A DNA stretch of 64,000 bases from Anaerolineae bacterium (GCA_018432315.1 JAHDLB010000023.1:124001-188000); one strand, 5' to 3'; counted from the stretch's first letter, positions 8,061 through 16,803 are shown. The notes: generated from the letters alone by a model not told the origin. Numbers and translations: made by a program.

Positions 8061-9253
8061 AAGCCCTTCGTCCAATTTCTCGCATCTTGTACGTAATCGA
8101 CTACCGGCGACAGCGGGCACACGTAGTTACAGAACGGGCGGTAAATCACGAGCGAGGCCAGCAGCACCAAGACCAGTAACACCCACTGCGGCCACGATCC
8201 CTTCAGGTTAAACAACGTGCCGAACGGTTCGTAACTCGCTGCCCCAGGCATTCGCAGCGCCAGCCCTAACACGATCGCGCTGAACGCCAGCCCGCGCTGC
8301 GCCCAACGCAGGTGGTTGTATATCCGGCGCGGGAGATACGGCTTGGCTCCGGTGAATGTCCCCAGGACTTCCTGCACGCCGCCAAAGGGACAGAACCACG
8401 AGCAGTAGGGATTTTTTCCCTGAATCAATGTGACCGAGAATATGCCGCCCAGCAGCACAAACCAGTACAGGTTGGTGCGCCAGTCGGGCCAGTAGCCCGT
8501 GAGCAGCGAGATCACATTCGCCAGCGTGAGCGGTTTGTTGTACAGAAAGCCGAGCGTCACGATGCCAACCAGCAGCACCGCCCAGCGTCCATAGTGCTTC
8601 ACGCTGGGCCGGCGCACGCGGTGCAACACAAAACTTACCGCAAACAGCGCCACCAGCACAATCTCAGGCGCGCCAATCACGACAGGACGTTTTTCGGGCG
8701 GCACCGAAACGTTCAGTGTATCGCCCGCCATAGCGCGCACAGCCTGGCGGATGCCCATCGCCACCGCTTCCGAGCTGACAGTTGCTCCGCTCACAGCATC
8801 GATCGCATCAGCATCGCCGAGCGTCTCACGATAGCCGCTGCCGATAAACTGAGCCAGGAAATTCTCGCGCCCCAGCAGCCGGAAAAAGCCGGGTGTTTCG
8901 TGGTGCTTGATGATCTGCGCCCCGATCACGACGCCATCGGGATCGATCCCGACCAGCACATCGACCGGGCCGCCATAACCGGGTGCGGTGCCCACCTGGG
9001 CGTAGCCGATGATCTGCTGTCCATCCGGGCCGCCGTAGCCGATAAACACATCGCGGCGCGCCTCGACACGCTCGGCGCCGGGCAGCACGTCCGGCACAAC
9101 CTGCTGCACGTCGTAGCCGGAGTGAAGATAGCCATACAACCACGCGCCGATGATCACCATGACGGCTAATACACTTAGCCTATGCCGCCGGCGCCGGGCC
9201 TGTGCGCGGCGTAATTGGATCGAGTGTGGCGTGGACGTAGTGAGTGAGGTCAT
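8018..9253 (-). CDS. FMN-binding polyferredoxin membrane protein, RdhC/PceC/NosR type
   Basis: Residues about 27-45 form a first membrane span; an FMN_bind domain follows with the covalent site SGATVSS at 155-161 (Thr158 is the expected flavin acceptor). Several more spans come next, plus two Fe-S-type motifs: CSWFCPFGG near residue 284 and CNYVCPLSP near 375. This layout is shared by NosR, RnfG-fused proteins and PceC of reductive dehalogenase operons. The context (rdhA, rdhB, apbE) favours an RdhC/PceC-like electron carrier from quinol to RdhA over a nitrous oxide role. No nos gene is present. Confidence 0.85.
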   Translation of the reverse strand: MTSLTTSTPHSIQLRRAQARRRRHRLSVLAVMVIIGAWLYGYLHSGYDVQQVVPDVLPGAERVEARRDVFIGYGGPDGQQIIGYAQVGTAPGYGGPVDVLVGIDPDGVVIGAQIIKHHETPGFFRLLGRENFLAQFIGSGYRETLGDADAIDAVSGATVSSEAVAMGIRQAVRAMAGDTLNVSVPPEKRPVVIGAPEIVLVALFAVSFVLHRVRRPSVKHYGRWAVLLVGIVTLGFLYNKPLTLANVISLLTGYWPDWRTNLYWFVLLGGIFSVTLIQGKNPYCSWFCPFGGVQEVLGTFTGAKPYLPRRIYNHLRWAQRGLAFSAIVLGLALRMPGAASYEPFGTLFNLKGSWPQWVLLVLVLLASLVIYRPFCNYVCPLSPVVDYVQDARNWTKGLWVNRNNRASRKGS

Positions 9254-9410
9254 TGTGTCCGTATGCGCTGCAGCGCGCTCTGGATGATATCACCGGAAAC
9301 CGTGTGCACGAGGGCAGACTGGGATTGCGCCGCAGCCTGCCCTGACACAAATGGGGTTGGGCAGCGCACAGCATGGCTGCACGCGACGAGCGCTGTCCTG
9401 TAACCGTCGA

Positions 9411-9683
9411 TCACTCGGCCAACGCTTCGCGGCTGCGCCATGCACGGACTGCGACAACAGCGGTCAGGATCACCCCCGGCAGCCCAAACGACACTAACAG
9501 GATGTTGGCCGCTTTGGGTTCCAGTTCCGCGCGAGATTGGCTGAAGTTCACAATAGCGAGCAGGAAGAACACAACCGCCACCGCGAGCAGAATCCAGTCA
9601 TACCACGTCAGCTTGATATCCTCGCGCGAGTAGAGATAGACAAAACCCGCGCCGATGAGCAGACCAAAGATCAAGGTCGTCAT
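9411..9683 (-). CDS. rdhB: Reductive dehalogenase membrane anchor (RdhB-like)
   Basis: A 90-residue protein with three predicted helices: TLIFGLLIGAGFVYLYS, WYDWILLAVAVVFFLLAIVN and ILLVSFGLPGVILTAVVAV. The LTWYDW start of the second helix and the FGLPGVIL block of the third match RdhB/PceB anchors, which tether the exported RdhA to the membrane. It lies directly downstream of rdhA with 31 bases between, the canonical rdhAB order. There is no rdhB next to the second rdhA, so this anchor may serve both. Confidence 0.88.
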   Translation of the reverse strand: MTTLIFGLLIGAGFVYLYSREDIKLTWYDWILLAVAVVFFLLAIVNFSQSRAELEPKAANILLVSFGLPGVILTAVVAVRAWRSREALAE

Positions 9684-9714
9684 TGGTCGTACCGTCCTTT
9701 CTTAAGCGACTCGT

Positions 9715-11091
9715 TTACGCGTCTTTGTGACCAACAGTGGTGTCGATGCCCAGTTCGGCGTAGTCCAGTTCCCACCACTCCTCAGTATCCTTCTGAGGCT
9801 TGTCCGCATCGCCGCCCAGATATGTCGTCCGGCTCAGGCTTGCCAGCGCGCCGTCAAAGATCGGAGTCACGCCCACAATGCCCTTAACCATCTTGTGGAT
9901 CAGCGCCTTGTCCTTGACTGAGAAAGGACACACCGAGAAGCAAATACCGCAGTTCGTGCCCACTTCCGCCCAGTAGGCGCGGCATGTCGGTGAATTCTCG
10001 TACCACGTCTTGACGCCGCCGCGATTCCAGCCGCCCCGTGTTTCGTAGGACGGCTCCGAGTCGAAGCTCAGCGAGCCGGAGGGGCAGTATTCGGCGCAGG
10101 TCTTGCACGCTTTGCAGAAGTTCATGATCCCGGCGTTGATCGGCTTGGTGGGGGCCAACGGCAGGTCAGTGACCAGCTTGAAGACGCGCACCATCGGGCC
10201 ATATTCCGGTGTTACAAGGCGATTCAGGCGCGATAGCTCGCCCAGCCCGGCCATGACGCCGAACGCGGGTGCGATGCCGAGCGCATTGGTTTCCGCCTCG
10301 CCGAGCGCCATATACCCGATGCCCTTCAGGAACGATTGCAGGCGGCCCTGAATCGCGCGGTTGCGTGCGTACGCGAGGCTGGTCGTTGCCGCGCCGAGCG
10401 GCGTTGGGCAGCGCGTCATGCCTTCGCTGGACATTTGCACGGTCCACACAATGACCCAGCGCGCCTTGCGCGGGATCACGCGTGTATCTTCGGTTTCGTC
10501 GGGCTGATCCACGTCCTGGAATTCGACCTTTTTGCCATCGGGGTCGATCGCGTAGATCAGTTTTTCGGTGTTCTCGTCCAGCTCGACAAAGCCCACCGTC
10601 GAGGCTCCAAACGAACGCAGCGCCGCGCGGACCATCGCGGCGTTGTCTTCCGGCGAGCCTTCCCAACGGGGCACGCCGCGATCTTCGGGCGTCTGGGCGT
10701 CCGGCCCCAGGAAGGACTGTGTCGCGCCCACGCCGGACGCCGAATACAGCGCCAGGTCGCGGATCGAATACCCTGGGCGGCCTTCGAGCGCGTACTGGTT
10801 GCCGATAGTGCGCTGTTGCGCGCCGAGGCGATCTACCTCCTCTTGTGATACATACTTGTTCCAGCCACGGCGCACCGTGTTGCGTTCGTCAAAACGGTAG
10901 ATGAAATCCCAATCGATCTCAACGGTTGGCTTGTCCACTTCGCGCACCCAGGGCGGGCGGGAGGCAAGACCGGCTTTGTCGAGCCAGTCTTCCCCGAATA
11001 GCGATACTGGCGCGATGCTGGCTACGCCAGCGCCAACGCCAAACAAGCCCATATCGCGTAAGAACTCGCGGCGGGAAAGATTGTGAGGCAT
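9715..11091 (-). CDS. rdhA: Reductive dehalogenase catalytic subunit (RdhA), copy 1
   Basis: A corrinoid and Fe-S enzyme that removes halogen from organohalides as a respiratory electron acceptor. A Tat leader (LSRREFLRDMG) is followed by the family-like WVREVDKPTVEIDW, then GLGELSRLNRLVTPEYGP and TDLPLAPTKPI. Two 4Fe-4S binding motifs follow: FCKACKTCAEYCP at about residue 326 and CGICFSVCPFS at about 377. The 458-residue length is normal. The start was chosen for its GGAGA ribosome site and because the Tat motif follows at once. It sits with rdhB, RdhC-like and apbE genes under a cobalamin riboswitch. The substrate cannot be read from sequence. Confidence 0.93.
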   Translation of the reverse strand: MPHNLSRREFLRDMGLFGVGAGVASIAPVSLFGEDWLDKAGLASRPPWVREVDKPTVEIDWDFIYRFDERNTVRRGWNKYVSQEEVDRLGAQQRTIGNQYALEGRPGYSIRDLALYSASGVGATQSFLGPDAQTPEDRGVPRWEGSPEDNAAMVRAALRSFGASTVGFVELDENTEKLIYAIDPDGKKVEFQDVDQPDETEDTRVIPRKARWVIVWTVQMSSEGMTRCPTPLGAATTSLAYARNRAIQGRLQSFLKGIGYMALGEAETNALGIAPAFGVMAGLGELSRLNRLVTPEYGPMVRVFKLVTDLPLAPTKPINAGIMNFCKACKTCAEYCPSGSLSFDSEPSYETRGGWNRGGVKTWYENSPTCRAYWAEVGTNCGICFSVCPFSVKDKALIHKMVKGIVGVTPIFDGALASLSRTTYLGGDADKPQKDTEEWWELDYAELGIDTTVGHKDA

Positions 11092-11144
11092 AGCGTCATC
11101 TCCTTCTGCCAAAAAACAAATACTCGTCTGGAAGAAACGGGTGT

Positions 11145-11390
11145 CTAGCGGGGTCCGCAGGACGTACAACCGGTTGCTGCCATCCCACATCCCGCGCACG
11201 ACGGTGCTCCGGCGATTGCCCGCCGCTGTCCGTCTGCCGCCGTTGAAAACACCGCGACAGCCGAGAGCAAACGCCGGGTGTGATCGCTGCCGCAGTCAGG
11301 GCAGAACGTGTCCGCATCGCGCTCCGACATGGCCTTGCGCACGGTGAAGCGCGTGCTGCATTCCTGGCAGTCGTAGCTATAGGTGGGCAT
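11145..11390 (-). CDS. FmdB-type zinc ribbon protein
   Basis: An 81-residue protein starting MPTYSYDCQECSTRFTVRKA with CxxC pairs (CQEC and CPDC) that form one zinc ribbon, and a Cys-rich tail (CAGCGMAATGCTSC). This is the FmdB/putative regulatory zinc ribbon family. Its function is unsettled; members often sit near metalloenzyme operons. It is the first gene after the cobalamin riboswitch and terminator and precedes rdhA. The short start was preferred because the MPTY start is family-typical; eight extra in-frame residues upstream would run into the terminator region. Confidence 0.8.
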   Translation of the reverse strand: MPTYSYDCQECSTRFTVRKAMSERDADTFCPDCGSDHTRRLLSAVAVFSTAADGQRRAIAGAPSCAGCGMAATGCTSCGPR

Positions 11391-11405
11391 ACAACACCCC
11401 TTTCC

Positions 11406-11448
11406 GTAAAACAAAGGAGCCGGTTATTCCGAAGAATAGCCAGCTCTC
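11406..11448 (-). terminator. Intrinsic terminator of the cobalamin riboswitch expression platform
   Basis: Read on the minus strand, GGAGAGCTGGCTATTC pairs with GAATAACCGGCTCC around a TTCG loop and is followed by TTTGTTTT, a textbook Rho-independent terminator with a UUCG-type loop. It ends about 16 bases before the fmdB start and follows the B12 box of the riboswitch, so it can cut transcripts before the rdh genes. It could equally end read-through from the upstream rdhA copy. Confidence 0.85.
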
Positions 11449-11454
11449 CAGGCG

Positions 11455-11575
11455 CGTAGAGACTAAGGTGGTGGGTAGCCTGACTTCACACAGCGGCGCC
11501 GCCGCGCATGTCACAGTTGCGGCCCAGTACCGGATTTGCACCGGTTTTCCCCATTTGTGTCGTGATGATTCGATT
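11455..11575 (-). promoter_or_regulatory. Cobalamin riboswitch upstream of the rdh operon
   Basis: On the minus strand the conserved cobalamin aptamer core is readable in order: GGGGAA, CCGGTGCAAATCCGG, a CTG-like spacer, CCGCAACTGTGA, a GC-rich variable hairpin, and the B12 box AAGTCAGGCTACC. These match the GGGAA, GGTGnAAATCC, CGCAACTGT and AGTCAGG blocks of the known class. A terminator follows directly. The element lies between the two rdhA genes and would tie the fmdB-rdhA-rdhB-rdhC-apbE genes to intracellular corrinoid. The 5' border (P1/P2) is approximate because I could not fold it. Confidence 0.88.
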
Positions 11576-11690
11576 ATGCGGAATTGGGGAGCATTTGTCT
11601 GTCAGGAAGACTGGGCGTTGGTGTCGGGAAAACTGCGCGAGTGAATCGGTAATCGTGTAGGGAAATTTCCCACAGTACCCGCCCGCGAGG

Positions 11691-13079
11691 TTATCTGCTC
11701 TTTTTGGTATTGATGCCGTATTCGGGGTGATCTTGCGTCCACCACTGGCCGGGGTTCTTCTGAACGCCGTAGCCAAACGCGTCATCCATACTGCGCGTCA
11801 GGCCGTTGATCACGGGCGCATTGGCGATCTGCATGCGGATGAAGTCGTGCATGAACGACTCGTTCTGTTTGGAAAATGGGCACACAGCAAAGCAAATGCT
11901 GCAATTCGTGCTCGCATGTTCGTACCAGTACGTTTTGCAGCGCACCGAATCTTCGAACCAGGCCTGGTGACCGGGATTGCTCCATTCACCAACAGGCTGC
12001 CATCCCGGCTCATCGTCAAAGCTCAGCGCGCTGGGCGGACACGCTTCCGCACACTTCTTGCACGTCTTGCAGAAGCGCGTGATTCCGGCGTCGATGGGCT
12101 TGTCAGGGGCCAACGGCAGGTCGGTGATCAGCTTGAAGATACGCACCATCGGGCCGTATTCAGGCGTGATGACGCGATTCTGGCGCGACAGCTCGCCCAG
12201 GCCGCCCATCACGGCAAAGGCAGGTGCGATCCCCAGGCCGTTTGTCACCGCTTCGCCTAGCCCCAGGTAGCCCAGCCCGCGCAGAAATTCTTGCAGCGAC
12301 GCCTGGACCAATAAGCCGCGCTGGTAGGCGGACAGCGTCGCCTGCTCCGCGATCATGGTTGGCGCGCGCCGCATCGCTTCATCGGCCATCTGCACCGTGT
12401 AGACGATCACCCACCGGGCGCGGTTGGGAATGACGCGGCGTTGTTCGTCTTCGCTGGGCTGATCGACGTCAGCAAACACCAACTCCTTGCCGTCCACATC
12501 CACCCGGTAGATTAGCTTACGCGTGCGCTCGTCGAGCGGTACGATGCCGACTGTCGCAGCCCCCATCTGGCGCATGGCGACCTTGACGATCCGCGCATTT
12601 TCGTCGGGCGATCCGTCCCAGCGCGGTACGCCGCGTTCTTCCGGTGTTGGCGCTTGTTGGGGGCCGAGAAAGCTCTGTGGCATCTGCCCGCGCACAGCGT
12701 ACAGCGCATTACGCAGCGCCTGATCTTTCAGAGTATAGCCGCCTTCGTCGCGCAGCAGGCGTTCCTTCTGCACCTGCTCGATACGCGTCAGCAGGCGTGC
12801 GTTTTCCTGCGCGCTGGCGAAGCGTCCCAATCCACGGCCCCCGACCAACGTATCGCGCGATGCGTCCACGCGCTGCATCACGTCCCAGTTGATGCCTATC
12901 GTCGGCTGATCGACTTCGCGCACCCACCAGGGCCGCCGCGTGACACCGCCTGACGTGGTATCGCCGAGCAGATCGCCCGCCAGCGTCAGACCGGTCGCGC
13001 CTGCCACGCCCACTGTCAGCCCGGAGATGCCGAGCGTCCTAAGAAAATCGCGCCGGTTCATTCTGGCTGATTCATTCAT
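11691..13079 (-). CDS. rdhA: Reductive dehalogenase catalytic subunit (RdhA), copy 2
   Basis: The second RdhA, clearly related to copy 1: Tat leader MNRRDFLRTLGISG, WVREVDQPTIGINW, GGLGELSRQNRVITPEYGP and TDLPLAPDKPI. The two 4Fe-4S motifs are FCKTCKKCAEACP at about residue 336 and CSICFAVCPFS at about 389. The length is 462 residues. Its start overlaps the end of the upstream two-span membrane protein by eight bases, so the two are coupled. The riboswitch lies downstream, so this copy is not controlled by it unless through its transcript end. The substrate is unknown. Confidence 0.92.
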   Translation of the reverse strand: MNESARMNRRDFLRTLGISGLTVGVAGATGLTLAGDLLGDTTSGGVTRRPWWVREVDQPTIGINWDVMQRVDASRDTLVGGRGLGRFASAQENARLLTRIEQVQKERLLRDEGGYTLKDQALRNALYAVRGQMPQSFLGPQQAPTPEERGVPRWDGSPDENARIVKVAMRQMGAATVGIVPLDERTRKLIYRVDVDGKELVFADVDQPSEDEQRRVIPNRARWVIVYTVQMADEAMRRAPTMIAEQATLSAYQRGLLVQASLQEFLRGLGYLGLGEAVTNGLGIAPAFAVMGGLGELSRQNRVITPEYGPMVRIFKLITDLPLAPDKPIDAGITRFCKTCKKCAEACPPSALSFDDEPGWQPVGEWSNPGHQAWFEDSVRCKTYWYEHASTNCSICFAVCPFSKQNESFMHDFIRMQIANAPVINGLTRSMDDAFGYGVQKNPGQWWTQDHPEYGINTKKSR

Positions 13080-13449
13080 CGTTAGCGTCCTTTTCATGCG
13101 TGAGGACGGCAGTGTGTGTGCGCCGACGTGTCGGGGTTTCAGGGGGCAAAACATCATCGTCTGTGTCGTTTACGTGTGGGATATTGCGCAGCAGGTGTGC
13201 CTCGGGCCGGGCTTCCACATGACGCACAACTTCGACAATGATGCCTGCCACGAGCAGCACCAGACACAGCGCACCCGCCGTGATCGCTGCCTGCGGTTCG
13301 CGTTCATGGTGGCTTTGCAGCGCGTATTCCAGCAGCAGCACCAGGCAGATCAACCACAGCAGGCGCGCCAGCCATACGTGCAGCGGCTCGCGCTTGATGC
13401 GGATATACTCGGCGTCATCATACGAGTTTCTTGACTCCGGTGCAGACAT
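13072..13449 (-). CDS. Two-span membrane protein coupled to rdhA copy 2
   Basis: A 125-residue protein with two hydrophobic segments (LHVWLARLLWLICLVLLLEYAL and AAITAGALCLVLLVAGIIVEVV), an acidic and tyrosine-rich start (SYDDAEYIRIKREP) and a polar tail. It is not an obvious RdhB, which has three helices and a conserved Trp-Tyr-Trp start. Its end overlaps the start of rdhA copy 2, so it could be an alternative anchor or a partner subunit. I do not recognise the family. The start MSAPESRNS was chosen because it leaves a short gap after the response-regulator stop. Confidence 0.65.
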   Translation of the reverse strand: MSAPESRNSYDDAEYIRIKREPLHVWLARLLWLICLVLLLEYALQSHHEREPQAAITAGALCLVLLVAGIIVEVVRHVEARPEAHLLRNIPHVNDTDDDVLPPETPTRRRTHTAVLTHEKDANDE

Positions 13450-13493
13450 ACGCGCAACTCGCAGTGGTAAGCTCGGGCAACTCACGACCTGTT

Positions 13494-14171
13494 TCAGGGC
13501 AGCGAGTCGCCATCAAGCAAATTCTTCTTCAATGCATATTGTACCAACTCGGCGCGGCTGTCCAGTCGCAGCTTATCCATCAGGCGCTGGCGATAGGTAT
13601 CGACCGTTTTGGGGCTGAGGTACAACATCTCACCGATCTCGCGGCTGCTGTAGCCAAGCGCGGTGAGCGTCAGCACTTCACGCTCTCGATCGCTGAGCAT
13701 ATCCAGGGTGTCTGTTTCAGGACTCTCGTTGTCGTCGGTTTGGTCGCGATAAGCGTCCAACAGCACCTGGGTGGCTTCCGGATACAAATAAGACTTACCC
13801 TGCGCGACGTGGCGGATAGCGTGGATTAGCTCGGTATCCGCGCCGCTTTTGAGCACGTAGCCGGCCCCACCCGCTTGCAGAACGTGCAGAATATATTGTT
13901 TATCGGCGTGCATGGTCAGAACAAGCACGCGTGTTTGGGGATAGTTCGTCGTGATGTGATCGATGATATCCAGCCCACTCATGCCGGGCATTGTGAGATC
14001 GAGCACGACAACGTCAGGCCGCATCAGCTCGATTTGTTGGAGCGTTTCGGCCCCGTCGCTGGCTTCGCCGACGACTGCCATATCGCGCTCGCTGTTCAGC
14101 AGTACGCGCAACCCGGCACGCAGCACCGCATGGTCATCGGCCAGCAGAATTCGGATCTGCGTCTCGCTCAT
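13494..14171 (-). CDS. NarL/FixJ-type response regulator
   Basis: Receiver domain: ILLADDHAVLRAGLRVLL, VVVLDLTMPGMSG with the phosphoacceptor Asp, VLVLTMHAD and YVLKSGAD. LuxR-type output domain: LSDREREVLTLTALGYSSREIGEMLYLS followed by TVDTYRQRLMDKL. The 225-residue length is standard. It starts 18 bases after the sensor kinase gene and precedes the membrane protein and rdhA genes, so it is the obvious candidate to activate them. That link is by position only. Confidence 0.92.
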   Translation of the reverse strand: MSETQIRILLADDHAVLRAGLRVLLNSERDMAVVGEASDGAETLQQIELMRPDVVVLDLTMPGMSGLDIIDHITTNYPQTRVLVLTMHADKQYILHVLQAGGAGYVLKSGADTELIHAIRHVAQGKSYLYPEATQVLLDAYRDQTDDNESPETDTLDMLSDREREVLTLTALGYSSREIGEMLYLSPKTVDTYRQRLMDKLRLDSRAELVQYALKKNLLDGDSLP

Positions 14172-14188
14172 AGTCCCCCATGTAAGGC

Positions 14189-15850
14189 TCAAACAATCGG
14201 CAATTGAATGTGAATAGTGGTCCCCTCGCCAGGCCGCGAGTCCACACGCAGTGTGCCGCTCACGATCTCGATACGCTCGCGCATCCCCAGCAAGCCCAAT
14301 CCACACTCGCCCGACTGTAACACCCCTTCCAGGTCGAATCCACAGCCGTCGTCCTCGATGCACACATGCAGCGCAGACGCTTCGCGTGTGAGAGCAATCC
14401 GCGCGCTGGATGCCTGCGCGTGGCGCGCAATGTTAGTCAGCGCTTCCTGGATCACCCGGTAGAGCGTGATTTCCACCTCATGTGGCAGGCGTAGATCGCC
14501 CGCTGCACTGACAGTGAATGTGAGGTCGATTCCAGTCTGCGTGGAGAATCCTTCGACGTAATTTTCTAACGCGGGCAGCAGCCCCAGATCATCCAGCGCC
14601 ACAGGGCGTAGATCAGCAGCCAACCGCCGGATCTCCTGCAATGTGCGCGCTGTCATGCTGCGCAGATCCTCGACCTGAGTCTGGATCGTGCTGGACGAAC
14701 TCTGGCGTTCGAGAATCTTCAGTTGCACCAGCAATGAAGTCAACGCCTGCCCGGTCTCGTCGTGCAGTTCGCGGCTGATGCGGCGGCGCTCTTCTTCCTG
14801 GGCAGAAACGACCTTGTTCAGCAGTTGGGCGCGAATGCGCTCTTTCTGGCGCAGTTGTTCCCACAGGTGCGTATTTTCCAGCGCGACGCTCAACTGACCG
14901 CAGATCGCGTCCAGCAGCCGCCTGTCGTGCTCAGCCAATGTGACACCCTGCCGGAAAAAGATCGCCCACAGGCCCAGCATAGTGTCCTGACCTTGCAGCG
15001 GAAACAGCAGGGCGGTCGTCAGACCCTCATGCTGGCAGGCAACGATCAACTCTGCGGGGGCCGCGCTGTGCTCAACGACATTGGCGATGTAGCGCGCTTG
15101 CCCCTCGTTCATGACATTCAGCAAGAACGGGACGACAGATTCAGGATGCACTCCACGCGCGAGGAATTCCGGGGACAGGTTATAACTGGTCGCAATCGTG
15201 AGCGTGTCATGATTTGAGAACCTCAGCAGAATACCTGCATCGGCTTCGACGGCGGACAGGCTGCGCTGCAGGCTGTAATCCAGCACGGCGGTGCGTGTCA
15301 GTGGATGGCTGGCAGCCTGTGCGAGTTCATATAATACCGCCAATTCCTCGTTGCGTTCGGCAAGCTCTCGGTTGGAGCGTCGCAGATCATCGCGTGAGCG
15401 CTGCAAACTATCGATCATTGCGTTGAAAGCGTGTCCCAGTTGGCCGATCTCGTCATTGGCCCAAACGGGCGCGCGCAGCGAGAGATCGCCGCCATCCTTG
15501 ACATACATCGCGATGTGCGTGATCTGCAGAATTGGACGTGTGAGCAGCCATGTCAGAAACCAGGCGATGGCGAGACCCGCGACAGCGGCGATTACCGTGA
15601 TAATGAACACGCCGCGCATACCAACCGACATCGCCTGCGCGACGCGCTCCTCACTCAACAGATACGACAGCCACCCGCCAAGCTCGTTACGCACCCACCA
15701 CGCCATGGTTATGCCCAGGATGAGCAGCGGCGCGACCACGATGCCGATGATCTTGCTCCGCAAAGGCACGCGTCCAGCCCAGATCCAAATGACAGCCCAG
15801 ATACTTCTGCGTTTTGGTGTGTCGCCGGTGCTCACCGATTGGATAGTCAT
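14189..15850 (-). CDS. Sensor histidine kinase (HAMP-GAF-HisKA_3), NarX-like class
   Basis: About 553 residues with two membrane spans (IIGIVVAPLLILGITMAWW near 33 and VFIITVIAAVAGLAIAWFL near 77), a HAMP linker (DEIGQLGHAFNAMIDSL), a GAF-like domain, the HisKA_3 box EEERRRISRELHDETGQAL with the phosphorylated His, and an HATPase domain (VIQEALTNIARHA, DDGCGFD, GLLGMRERI). This class pairs with NarL-type regulators, and such a gene follows at once. The external loop between the spans is short, so sensing may occur in the membrane or in the GAF domain. A signal such as halogenated substrate or redox state is a guess. Confidence 0.92.
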   Translation of the reverse strand: MTIQSVSTGDTPKRRSIWAVIWIWAGRVPLRSKIIGIVVAPLLILGITMAWWVRNELGGWLSYLLSEERVAQAMSVGMRGVFIITVIAAVAGLAIAWFLTWLLTRPILQITHIAMYVKDGGDLSLRAPVWANDEIGQLGHAFNAMIDSLQRSRDDLRRSNRELAERNEELAVLYELAQAASHPLTRTAVLDYSLQRSLSAVEADAGILLRFSNHDTLTIATSYNLSPEFLARGVHPESVVPFLLNVMNEGQARYIANVVEHSAAPAELIVACQHEGLTTALLFPLQGQDTMLGLWAIFFRQGVTLAEHDRRLLDAICGQLSVALENTHLWEQLRQKERIRAQLLNKVVSAQEEERRRISRELHDETGQALTSLLVQLKILERQSSSSTIQTQVEDLRSMTARTLQEIRRLAADLRPVALDDLGLLPALENYVEGFSTQTGIDLTFTVSAAGDLRLPHEVEITLYRVIQEALTNIARHAQASSARIALTREASALHVCIEDDGCGFDLEGVLQSGECGLGLLGMRERIEIVSGTLRVDSRPGEGTTIHIQLPIV

Positions 15851-16026
15851 GCGGTCTCTGTGACTTACTATTTCAATGATACGCTCTGTGGTGTTTGTAG
15901 TATAACCGGAGATCAGTAAAACCGAGAATGCACCTGATACCTGGACCGCCTGGTTGGGCACCGACTCAAGTTATGGCGCATTCGACACGTAGCACGCGTA
16001 TGTTTCTTGCAGGGCGATATAATTCA

Positions 16027-16803
16027 CTATCGCTGCTCTACAGGAACAAGCCGGTAGCCCACACCGCGAACCGATTCGACATACAGAGGATAGTTTGGCG
16101 CTACGCCTCCTAACTTCTTGCGCAGATTGAGCACGTGGGTGCCAATGATCTCACGCGCTTCCTGGCGGGTGCACGTATACCCGCAGGCGAGCTGAACCAG
16201 TCGCACATAGTCGAGGGCTGTTCCCGGCTCGTGCGCAAATGCGGTAAGCAGGCGAAACTCGGTCGGTGTCAGGTTGAGTGGTTCACCGTCGAGGGTGGCG
16301 CGGAAGGCTTCGGGATCGATCCGCAATGATCCACATGAAATGACCGGGGTATCGCGTGGATCAGGTTCCTGATTGTCCTGCATAACGCGCAACATTTCAC
16401 CTGCTGCTTGCTCCAATCGAGCTGTCCGGCGCTGCCGTGCGCGTGCTTCCAGCCCCGACGCCACTGCGTTCAGGACATCCTCGTTCTTGGCCGGCTTCAA
16501 TAAATAGTCATGCGCGCCGAGCCTCAGCGCCTCTACTGCTGACTGCACCGTTGCGTGCCCGGTCAACAGGATGACCGCCATGTCCGGATAGCGCGTCCTG
16601 ACCTGGGCCAGCAGTTGGACACCGTCGAGCTGGTCCATCTTGATATCGGTCAACAGCACGCCATACGGCGATTCGTCCAGCCGTTGCAGCGCTTCACGCC
16701 CATTGGTGGCGGCTTGTGCCGCGTATCCCGCTTGTTCCAGCACGCGCACGAGAAAACTGCGAACGACGGGTTCATCGTCAACGACCAGCACACTATGCGT
16801 CAT
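16027..16803 (-). CDS. OmpR-type response regulator
   Basis: Receiver domain with VLVVDDEPVVRSFLVRVL, VLLTDIKMDQLDG and VILLTGHATVQSA, then a winged-helix output with PLNLTPTEFRLLTAF, IIGTHVLNLRKKLG and YVESVRGVGYRLV. The linker has coiled-coil character (EARARQRRTARLEQAAGE). The gene overlaps the upstream kinase gene by 11 bases, so the two form a pair. The target is unknown; the rdh genes downstream are the nearest candidates. Confidence 0.9.
   Translation of the reverse strand: MTHSVLVVDDEPVVRSFLVRVLEQAGYAAQAATNGREALQRLDESPYGVLLTDIKMDQLDGVQLLAQVRTRYPDMAVILLTGHATVQSAVEALRLGAHDYLLKPAKNEDVLNAVASGLEARARQRRTARLEQAAGEMLRVMQDNQEPDPRDTPVISCGSLRIDPEAFRATLDGEPLNLTPTEFRLLTAFAHEPGTALDYVRLVQLACGYTCTRQEAREIIGTHVLNLRKKLGGVAPNYPLYVESVRGVGYRLVPVEQR

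Noticed and set aside
8018-9253. NosR, nitrous oxide respiration protein
   Set aside because: The domain order fits NosR too, but no nos genes are present and the gene lies in an rdh operon, so RdhC/PceC is the better name.
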